NCBI GenBank assembly: GCA_947452355.1
Contig: CANGCU010000095.1
Span: 1-5,264, forward strand
From: Microbacteriaceae bacterium
GTDB taxonomy: Bacteria; Actinomycetota; Actinomycetes; Actinomycetales; Microbacteriaceae
DNA length: 5,264 nt
Direction: 5' to 3'
The position numbers and the translations under genes are program-made. This document shows positions 1 to 5,264 of this stretch, piece after piece. Position 1 is the first letter of the stretch. Each line of letters begins with the position of its first letter. The notes beneath the pieces are model-generated. The model had not been told where the DNA came from. It was given only the letters and a program-made list of their open reading frames with translations, and did no database searches.

Positions 1-1852
1 ATCGACGCATAATTTTTCCCGAACGAGTTTTGGGAAGGTCTTCCACCAAATAGATGTCCCGGGGTCGAGCGATCGCCCCGATTTCCCTCACAACGTGTGC
101 TTTCAGTTCCGCGATCTCATCGTCGGGATTGGCGATGTCTTTCGCGCGCTTTTTCAGAACGACGAAAGCGACAACAGCCTGACCAGTCGTCTCGTCCGAA
201 GCACCGACAACCGCCGACTCTGCGACTGCGTGGTTCGAGACGAGCGCCGATTCAATCTCCATCGTTGACAGACGGTGGCCAGAGACGTTCATGACGTCGT
301 CCACACGACCGAGCAACCAGACGTCCTTGTCCGCGTCGAGGTGCGCTCCGTCACCAGCGAAATACTTGCCCTCGAAGGTTGACCAATACGTTTCAGCGAA
401 TCGCGCGGGGTCTTTCCAAATTCCGCGAAGCATCGATGGCCACGGTTCGGTTATCACGAGTAGTCCGCCAGCGGCCGCGCCGACGGGTGCACCATTGTCG
501 TCGAGGACATCAACCGAGATTCCCGGAAGCGGAACTTGCGCGCTTCCCGGCTTTGTCGTCGTGATGCCGGGTAGCGCCGAGATCATGATGGCACCGGTTT
601 CGGTCTGCCACCATGTGTCGACGATGGGGCAATTGTTCCCGCCGATCACCTCGCGGTACCACATCCACGCTTCGGGGTTGATCGGCTCGCCGACCGAGCC
701 CAGCACGCGCAGCGAGGACAGGTCTCGTGCCTGGGGAATCTCACGGCCAGCCTTCATGAATGAGCGAATCGCGGTTGGTGCTGTGTAAAAGATTGAAACC
801 TTGTACTTTTCGATGATGTCCCACCATCGTCCGGGCGCGGGAAAATCCGGAGTCCCCTCGTAAATCACTTGCGTCGCGCCGTTGGCGAGCGGACCGTAGA
901 CAACATAGGAGTGCCCCGTAATCCAGCCAATGTCGGCGGTGCACCAGTAGACGTCGGTGTCCGCGTGAAGGTCAAATACGTTGCGGTGGGTGAATGCGGC
1001 CTGGGTCAGGTACCCTCCACTCGTGTGCAGAATCCCTTTGGGCTTTCCGGTCGTTCCGGATGTGTACAAAATGAACAGGGGATTCTCGGCGGGGAAGCCT
1101 TGGGCAATATGGTCATCGGACATCGGAGCCATTTCGTCGTGCCACCACAGGTCGCGACCGTCGGTCCACGTGATTTCATTTCCGCCGCGCTTGACGACGA
1201 GAACCTTGTCAACCGTCGGTGTCTGCGACACGGCCTCGTCAACGGCGTCCTTTAGGTTGAACACCGCACCTTTTCGGTATCCACCGTCGGCCGTGATGAC
1301 AAGTTTCGCTTCAGCGTCCTCGATTCGAGCTCGAAGACTTTCGGCGGAGAACCCGCCGAACACCACTGAATGGATTGCACCGACCCGCGCGCACGCGAGC
1401 ATCGCCACGACGGCTTCGGGAATGAGGGGCATATAAATGGCAACGCGGTCACCTTGCCCAACACCAATACTGGCCAACAGATTTGCCGCGCGTCGGACCT
1501 CGTCCGTCAGTTCGCGATAGGTGATGTCTCGCGAATCACCGGGCTCCCCCTCGAAGTGAATAGCAATGCGATCCCCAAGCCCCGCCTCGACGTGCCGGTC
1601 GAGACAGTTGTAGGCGATGTTGAGCTCGCCATCCGCAAACCATTTTGCAAACGGAGCACCCGACCAATCGAGTGTTTGCGTGAACGGTTTGTGCCAGTGC
1701 AGTTCCCGTGCTCGATCGGCCCAGAAAGCCAGTCGATTGTTACTGGCCGCGACATAGAGTTCGGGTTTGGCAATCGCCTGTGCGACGAACGAATCCGAAG
1801 GTGGGAAACGACGGTCCTCGTGAAGGAGGCTGTCGATTGTTGTAGTGGACAT
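1..1852 (-). CDS. acs: Acetyl-CoA synthetase (AMP-forming), 3' end cut by window edge
   Basis: Cytoplasmic enzyme that activates acetate with ATP to acetyl-AMP and then to acetyl-CoA. I translated one uninterrupted frame of 617 codons from the ATG at 1852 to the left edge; the family is usually about 650 residues, so about 35-40 C-terminal residues are missing. Family landmarks occur in order at expected spacing: P-loop [11 protein letters not shown] at 263-273, GWITGHSY near 309-316, [11 protein letters not shown] near 386-396, DTWWQTETG at 412-420, hinge motif [16 protein letters not shown] at 515-530, and [11 protein letters not shown] at 607-617. Lys613 matches the lysine whose acetylation silences Salmonella Acs (Lys609). 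Trp415 matches the acetate-pocket tryptophan (Trp414), which favours acetate over longer acids; the residue matching pocket Val310 is Ile311, a mild change. Start is supported by AAGGA five bases upstream. It follows the GNAT gene by 74 bases and may have its own promoter. Very sure of the family; propionate use cannot be excluded. Confidence 0.96.
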   Translation of the reverse strand, partial: MSTTTIDSLLHEDRRFPPSDSFVAQAIAKPELYVAASNNRLAFWADRARELHWHKPFTQTLDWSGAPFAKWFADGELNIAYNCLDRHVEAGLGDRIAIHFEGEPGDSRDITYRELTDEVRRAANLLASIGVGQGDRVAIYMPLIPEAVVAMLACARVGAIHSVVFGGFSAESLRARIEDAEAKLVITADGGYRKGAVFNLKDAVDEAVSQTPTVDKVLVVKRGGNEITWTDGRDLWWHDEMAPMSDDHIAQGFPAENPLFILYTSGTTGKPKGILHTSGGYLTQAAFTHRNVFDLHADTDVYWCTADIGWITGHSYVVYGPLANGATQVIYEGTPDFPAPGRWWDIIEKYKVSIFYTAPTAIRSFMKAGREIPQARDLSSLRVLGSVGEPINPEAWMWYREVIGGNNCPIVDTWWQTETGAIMISALPGITTTKPGSAQVPLPGISVDVLDDNGAPVGAAAGGLLVITEPWPSMLRGIWKDPARFAETYWSTFEGKYFAGDGAHLDADKDVWLLGRVDDVMNVSGHRLSTMEIESALVSNHAVAESAVVGASDETTGQAVVAFVVLKKRAKDIANPDDEIAELKAHVVREIGAIARPRDIYLVEDLPKTRSGKIMRR

Positions 1853-1857
1853 CGTCG

Positions 1858-1862
1858 TCCTT
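1858..1862 (-). promoter_or_regulatory. Ribosome binding site of acs
   Basis: Coding-strand AAGGA lies five bases before the ATG at 1852. It supports this start, which gives an N-terminus ([18 protein letters not shown]) of normal length for Acs. Confidence 0.7.
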
Positions 1863-1881
1863 GCCGTTAGTTGAGCGGGTA

Positions 1882-1887
1882 ATTATG
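1882..1887 (-). promoter_or_regulatory. Possible -10 element of an acs promoter
   Basis: Coding-strand CATAAT matches five of six bases of the TATAAT consensus and lies in the short AT-rich part of the GNAT-acs gap. Transcription would begin near 1875, leaving a leader of about 22 bases. No good -35 hexamer is present 16-18 bases upstream (CGCTCG or GCGCTC), so a promoter here would be weak or activator-dependent. Acs could also be transcribed by read-through from the GNAT gene. Confidence 0.35.
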
Positions 1888-1896
1888 TGGACATAA
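1883..1896. promoter_or_regulatory. Palindromic operator candidate upstream of acs
   Basis: The plus strand reads TTATGT-GG-ACATAA, a perfect inverted repeat with six-base arms and a two-base centre; on the coding strand the centre is CC. It overlaps the -10-like CATAAT and lies 31 bases before the acs start, so a bound protein would block RNA polymerase. The GT..AC core fits the general operator shape of GntR-superfamily regulators, and a member of that superfamily is encoded at the right edge. A second, GC-only palindrome (GCGCGAGCGC) adjoins at 1902-1911. Arms are AT-rich and the centre too short for a terminator hairpin, so a protein site is the better reading. The linkage to any particular regulator is inference. 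Confidence 0.4.
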
Positions 1897-1926
1897 CATT
1901 AGCGCGAGCGCCCTGGAAACGGAGAG

Positions 1927-2829
1927 TTATGAGGCCACCGGCTGAGCGTACAAGTGGTATTCGGACAAAGTCGTGAGCCCAACCTTCGAATACAACCCCA
2001 GCGCACCAGATGCGTTTCCGGTATCCACGGCGAGGTCGGCGTCGGTGAATCCGCGACTCGCGCAATACGCGAACGCCCAGCGTAAGAGCAATTCGCCGTA
2101 ACCGCGTCCCTGGAAATCGTGTCGAACCCCGAGGACATCGACGAAACCACCGTTTTCGTGTGCGTTGTCGTTGGTGCAACTCACGAACCCGGCAACGTCA
2201 CCGTTCACGCGGAGAAGAAAACGACCATCTGGGTCAGCCCCTTCATAATTACGAAAGTGCGGGATCCATTGATCTGCGGGGCGCGGGGTGAAACCGAAGT
2301 GTTGGGAAAACGAGTCTTGGTGCGCGGCGTGCCAGTCAACGAAATCGCTATCCGTAGTGATGACGTCAATCGATGCGTTCGCGGGAAGGTCGGGGTAGGT
2401 TTCGCCCCGAAGGGGGCGAGTCAAAAGGTGATATCGGCGCAGCAATTCGTATCCCGTTGAGGCGAAAATGCCCGCCATTTCGACATCACGGTAATTCACG
2501 GTCACCCACACAACCCAGCCGGGGAATTCGCTCTCCGCTGTGTCGCGGCACCAGTTCCACACTTCAGACATGTGGTCAAATCCCGGTTGGCGGAACAGTT
2601 CCACTTCGATCCGCTGGCGATGGGCATCCGGCTGCATGCTCGCCCACGCCAGGGTGCGGCCCTCCTCTGTCCACAACTGATTGCGCACGGCGTCGTAATG
2701 TCCACGCAGCAGTTCGATTGGCCAGGCTTCAGATGCCGGTTTGTGTTTGTCGTCGAGTCCAGATTCTTGCGCGTCGATCAGTGCGCGCAATTCCGCCACG
2801 TCATCCATGGTCGGTTCACGAGTTTCCAT
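1927..2829 (-). CDS. Tandem GNAT-family N-acetyltransferase, substrate unknown
   Basis: A 300-residue cytoplasmic protein that probably moves an acetyl group from acetyl-CoA to an amine. The C-terminal GNAT domain (about 150-300) is intact-looking: strand-loop-helix motif A VDVLGVRHDFQGRGYG at 230-245 carries the acetyl-CoA pyrophosphate-binding Q-x-x-G-x-G (240-245), followed by NASGALGLYSKVGL at 272-285, the usual motif B region. The N-terminal half (about 1-145) has the GNAT-like ending 'FASTGYELLRRYHLL' at 122-136 but no visible Q/RxxGxG/A, so it looks like a degenerate second GNAT domain, the arrangement of mycothiol synthase MshD. I see no MshD-like HWTK signature, so I do not call it MshD. 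The ATG at 2829 is fixed by a perfect AAGGAGG six bases upstream; Met8 is the alternative. It starts 25 bases after the AT3 gene, probably the same transcript. Family sure, function not. Confidence 0.88.
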   Translation of the reverse strand: METREPTMDDVAELRALIDAQESGLDDKHKPASEAWPIELLRGHYDAVRNQLWTEEGRTLAWASMQPDAHRQRIEVELFRQPGFDHMSEVWNWCRDTAESEFPGWVVWVTVNYRDVEMAGIFASTGYELLRRYHLLTRPLRGETYPDLPANASIDVITTDSDFVDWHAAHQDSFSQHFGFTPRPADQWIPHFRNYEGADPDGRFLLRVNGDVAGFVSCTNDNAHENGGFVDVLGVRHDFQGRGYGELLLRWAFAYCASRGFTDADLAVDTGNASGALGLYSKVGLTTLSEYHLYAQPVAS

Positions 2830-2835
2830 GCCACG

Positions 2836-2842
2836 CCTCCTT
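2836..2842 (-). promoter_or_regulatory. Strong ribosome binding site of the GNAT gene
   Basis: Coding-strand AAGGAGG, a full match to the anti-Shine-Dalgarno core, six bases before the ATG at 2829. It occupies the 25-base gap after the AT3 stop codon, so the GNAT gene has its own efficient translation start within a likely shared mRNA. Confidence 0.85.
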
Positions 2843-2854
2843 GGCGAACGTGAG

Positions 2855-4900
2855 TTACGGTTGCGGCGAAATGAGGCCGTTTTCCATCAGCTGGCTCCAC
2901 ACAAGAGGCGATGCCGTCAGGTGATAGAACGGGGAAATGTGTCCGTTGTCGCGCCACACGAACATTCCGCCATGAACAGCATCACAACGGTTGTTTGGGC
3001 AATAGGCATTGTCGAGGTCGATGACCGGAAAGCCCAAATCAATGGCGGTCTGTGTCGCTAGATCCACGCGCGATTCGAACGGCCGGGAGCATGAACCTGG
3101 TTCGTCACGGTGGAGTTTTATGCACAACGACAGTTCTGGCCCACGCTTGGGGTTGTCCTTGACCACCGCAACCGGTATGCCGTTCGCCTTCATTTCACCG
3201 TACAGTTCAGCAAACGGGTTAATTGGGTTGAGGGGATTCTCTGCGCTCGCATAGCTCACTCTCGATGCCTGCGCAAAGATAACCAGGTCGAATTCGCCGG
3301 AATTGAGTCGTGGTTCAATTTCTCGATTGTGTTGGGTGCACCAATCGAAATGATAAAGCCGATAAGAACATCGCGGGCTGAGGAATTCATGAACCGCATA
3401 CCCGGCGCGTTTGCCGATCTGGTCCATGCTCGCCCACATCGCGCGCGCGTGCGAATCACCGACGATTGCAATGTTTCGCGTGGACGTAATGTCGCCCATG
3501 ACGCAATCGATGATCATGGTGTCGACTTCGTATTGGCAGGTTTTCGTTCGAGGCGGGCTGATGGGATAAGCGGCGGAATCAAATTCCAGCTTCGTGCTGG
3601 GTGGGCAATCGTAGATTGCCGACCCTGCCCCATCGCAGTAGGGAAGAGTGAACGGATATTGCTCAACCGAACCTGTCGTGTCCATTGCCGTCGGCGTCGA
3701 CAGCATGATTGCCGAAAGGTCTTGGTTCGTTTCTTGTTTACCGAAGTTGTGGGGGATGACGGCGTTCACGGCGACGACGGCCGCCGATACAACTAGCGCG
3801 ATAGACCCGACGGCAAGAGGCCTCAGGGTCCACGCCGCTTTCGCCCGTCGGACGGGGTTTTCGATGAAGCGATAGGTAAGTTCGGCGAGTACCGCAATCA
3901 CGGCCAGCGCCGCCAGCTTCGAGGCGGCACCCAATTCGTGTCCGAGGAAAATCGGGAGCAGAATCACCATCGGCCAGTGCCAGAGGTAAATCGAGTACGA
4001 CCTATCCCCGAGCCATTCCGCTGCGGCAAGGACGGGCTTCGAGAAAGGAAGTGGTTTCGATGCCGCCATTGGGCCGGTGGCGAGGATGAGTGCGGTCGCA
4101 ATCGCTGACGGAAGAATTCCGATACCAGGGGCGAAATCATTGAGACCGGGGATGAGGAATGTGACCGCGAGTGCCAACCAGCTAATGCGATTGACGAGGA
4201 GTTGACCCTTCCATGGAGCACGTTCTCGTTGAGCCCACACTGCGGTTGCTGCGCCAATCGCGAGTTCCCATGCCCGAGCGAACGTGTCGAAATACGACGC
4301 ATGTTCGCCTTGCGCGATAAGAATTGCGTAAACCAAAGAACCGGTGGCAATAACGGCGAGGGAAATGCCCAGAATTCGGTTGATACGGACCTTTGATCGG
4401 TTTGCGATCCATAACGCGAGAATGACGAGAACGGGCCACACAAGATAGAACTGTTCTTCAACCGACAGCGACCAATAGTGCTGCAACGGCGAGGTGAGGT
4501 CATCTTGGTGGTCGTAATTGGTGGCGTCGAGGCCCAGCAGAACATTTTCGAAACTAAACGCCGAAGCGAACACATGGCGACTGCTCGTCAAGATCTGGCT
4601 GGCCAGCATCGTCAGGTTTGTCGCGATTGCGGTGGCAATGATGACGGTGATTGCGGCGGGGAAAATTCTGCGGATTCGACGTACCCAGAAAGCCGTGAGG
4701 CGGAGCGTTCCGGTTGAGCTCACCTCGCGCAGGATCAGAGACGTGATGAGGAATCCTGAGATCACGAAGAACACGTCGACGCCGAGGAACCCACTGACTA
4801 GGCGGTTTGACCAGAAGTGGTAAATGACAACGGATGCGACAGCGAGTGCTCGAAGGAACTGGATGTCGCGTCGGTTGTGATTGGCCACGGATTTACTCAT
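2855..4900 (-). CDS. AT3-SGNH membrane O-acyltransferase (OafA-like)
   Basis: A 681-residue inner-membrane protein predicted to take acyl (usually acetyl) groups from the cytoplasmic side and place them on a surface or cell-wall glycan; the acceptor is unknown. The acyltransferase-3 domain fills about 12-352: FLRALAVASVVIYHF (15-29, with Arg17 and His28), GFLGVDVFFVISGFLIT (37-53), FWVRRIRRIFPA (71-82), HYWSLSVEEQFYLVWP (141-156), SYSIYLWHWP (301-310) and IENPVRR (346-352). I count about 11 hydrophobic spans, the last at 361-383 leading to a C-terminal SGNH domain with GDSH at 481-484 (nucleophile Ser483) and D-N-G-H at 651-654 supplying Asp and His. The block III GxN signature is not obvious. 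All ten cysteines lie after the last span. Start: an in-frame TAG sits at 4912-4910, leaving only GTG at 4903 or ATG at 4900; AGGA spacing favours ATG. Length is normal for OafA-type fusions. Confidence 0.94.
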   Translation of the reverse strand: MSKSVANHNRRDIQFLRALAVASVVIYHFWSNRLVSGFLGVDVFFVISGFLITSLILREVSSTGTLRLTAFWVRRIRRIFPAAITVIIATAIATNLTMLASQILTSSRHVFASAFSFENVLLGLDATNYDHQDDLTSPLQHYWSLSVEEQFYLVWPVLVILALWIANRSKVRINRILGISLAVIATGSLVYAILIAQGEHASYFDTFARAWELAIGAATAVWAQRERAPWKGQLLVNRISWLALAVTFLIPGLNDFAPGIGILPSAIATALILATGPMAASKPLPFSKPVLAAAEWLGDRSYSIYLWHWPMVILLPIFLGHELGAASKLAALAVIAVLAELTYRFIENPVRRAKAAWTLRPLAVGSIALVVSAAVVAVNAVIPHNFGKQETNQDLSAIMLSTPTAMDTTGSVEQYPFTLPYCDGAGSAIYDCPPSTKLEFDSAAYPISPPRTKTCQYEVDTMIIDCVMGDITSTRNIAIVGDSHARAMWASMDQIGKRAGYAVHEFLSPRCSYRLYHFDWCTQHNREIEPRLNSGEFDLVIFAQASRVSYASAENPLNPINPFAELYGEMKANGIPVAVVKDNPKRGPELSLCIKLHRDEPGSCSRPFESRVDLATQTAIDLGFPVIDLDNAYCPNNRCDAVHGGMFVWRDNGHISPFYHLTASPLVWSQLMENGLISPQP

Positions 4901-4969
4901 CACGCCATCCTAGCAATGGGGGCTATCGGCCACGGAGGGAGGGCTGGACGGGTTTTCCTCGATGTGAAA
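4901..4969 (-). other. C-rich spacer between the FCD regulator and the AT3 gene
   Basis: This 69-base gap has no clear promoter hexamers and no GC hairpin followed by a T-run. On the coding strand, 4955-4915 is strikingly rich in C and poor in G, with repeated CCC runs, while the plus strand carries G-runs at 4918-4922, 4937-4939, 4941-4943 and 4950-4952. It could be a Rho-utilisation-like stretch that attenuates read-through from the regulator gene, or part of the AT3 leader. Whether AT3 has its own promoter here cannot be told from the sequence. Confidence 0.35.
4908..4911 (-). promoter_or_regulatory. Ribosome binding site deciding the AT3 start
   Basis: Coding-strand AGGA lies seven bases before ATG at 4900 but only four before the adjacent GTG at 4903. 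The longer spacing is nearer optimal, so ATG is preferred; the two starts differ by a single residue. Confidence 0.5.
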
Positions 4970-5264
4970 TTAGCTAAAAAGCTCGCGATGCTGTGACAAC
5001 GTGATGCGTGTCCGCCGGATGTGACCCTCCAGGGCAAGTTCCGCCTGGCGCGTGTCTTTTCGCACAATCCCGTCGAGAATCATTTTGTGTTCCATGTGCG
5101 TCGCATCGGAATGTGCGAAATCGCTCAGTTGGGCAAAGGCGCGGCGATAGTGCTGCGTCGTGTTCCAAATTCGCTCGACGAACTCTTTGAGCATCCCGTC
5201 GTCTGCTCCTGCGTAGGACAAAAGATGAAATTCACGATCGAGCCGCAAGAAGCTTTCAATCTCG
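4970..5264 (-). CDS. GntR-superfamily regulator, FCD domain (C-terminal part only)
   Basis: Transcription regulator of the FadR/FCD branch of GntR proteins, in which a C-terminal all-helical domain binds a small ligand, often an organic acid, and controls an N-terminal winged helix. Only about 97 C-terminal residues are visible; the frame is open through the right edge, so the DNA-binding half is outside. The visible part begins E-I-E-S-F-L-R-L-D-R-E-F-H. The FCD metal/ligand signature is complete: D-x3-H (Asp codon at 5239-5237, His codon at 5227-5225), a second His in MEHKMILDGI (codon at 5089-5087) and a third 22 residues later in GHIRRTR. The KDTRQAELALEGHI segment is the typical FCD ending. 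TTG at 5248 and other internal start-like codons are not real starts, since the FCD domain extends upstream. It ends in TAA at 4972-4970, 69 bases before AT3. Family call is firm; target and ligand are unknown. Confidence 0.87.
   Translation of the reverse strand, partial: EIESFLRLDREFHLLSYAGADDGMLKEFVERIWNTTQHYRRAFAQLSDFAHSDATHMEHKMILDGIVRKDTRQAELALEGHIRRTRITLSQHRELFS

Noticed and set aside
291..788. 165-codon open frame on the plus strand
   Set aside because: It lies entirely opposite acs, whose frame is continuous and carries all family motifs; the translation is low-complexity, rich in Ser, Pro and Arg, with no recognisable domain.
1885..1900. Possible GlxR/CRP site in the acs upstream region (TGTG present)
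   Set aside because: The TGTGA-N6-TCACA pattern is not met: the left arm reads TGTGG and no TCACA follows at the right spacing. The palindrome there has a different centre.
1902..1911. GC palindrome GCGCGAGCGC as an intrinsic terminator of the GNAT gene
   Set aside because: Only a very short stem with a tiny loop is possible and no T-run follows in the transcription direction.
1927..2829. Mycothiol synthase (mshD)
   Set aside because: Length and two-domain layout fit, but the substrate-loop signature expected of MshD is not visible, so the specific name is not supported.
2373..2924. 183-codon plus-strand frame spanning the GNAT-AT3 junction
   Set aside because: It is antisense to two well-supported genes and their ribosome site, and its product shows no domain.
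3110..3796. 228-codon open frame on the plus strand
   Set aside because: It is antisense to the SGNH domain of the AT3 gene, which has clear motifs; the plus-strand translation is Arg-rich with no recognisable family.
4970..5248. A small stand-alone protein starting at TTG 5248
   Set aside because: The FCD domain clearly continues upstream of this codon in the same frame to the window edge, so this is an internal leucine codon.

Overview
The window holds four genes, all on the minus strand, from an organism that looks like a member of the Actinomycetota with moderate GC (mid-to-upper 50s percent by eye). The lineage call rests on the actinobacterial flavour of the acetyl-CoA synthetase (for example the stretch '[19 protein letters not shown]'), a tandem-GNAT protein of a type common in that phylum, and high-GC codon choice. 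It is an inference from remembered family sequences; the genus cannot be resolved.

In transcription order (right to left): (1) 5264-4970, the C-terminal part of a GntR-superfamily regulator with an FCD (FadR C-terminal) ligand-binding domain, cut by the right edge so that its DNA-binding half is missing. (2) A 69-base C-rich spacer (on the transcript). (3) 4900-2855, a complete membrane acyltransferase-3 (AT3/OafA-like) protein fused to an extracytoplasmic SGNH domain with five closely spaced cysteine pairs, probably an O-acetyltransferase of a surface glycan. (4) After 25 bases carrying a perfect AAGGAGG ribosome site, 2829-1927, a 300-residue tandem GNAT acetyltransferase of unknown substrate. 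(5) After 74 bases with a 14-base palindrome overlapping a -10-like hexamer, 1852-1, acetyl-CoA synthetase (acs), complete except for roughly its last 35-40 residues, which lie beyond the left edge.

How they may work together: AT3 and GNAT are close enough to be one transcript. Acs makes acetyl-CoA, the usual donor for both acetyltransferase types, so the cluster shares an acetyl theme, although the neighbourhood could be accidental. The palindrome before acs (TTATGT-CC-ACATAA on the coding strand) has the GT..AC core seen in GntR/FadR-type operators, so control of acs by the FCD regulator about 3 kb upstream is a testable idea. No RNA gene, mobile element, CRISPR array or convincing intrinsic terminator was seen. 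Most of the window is ordinary core-type gene content; nothing points strongly to a wholly new system.
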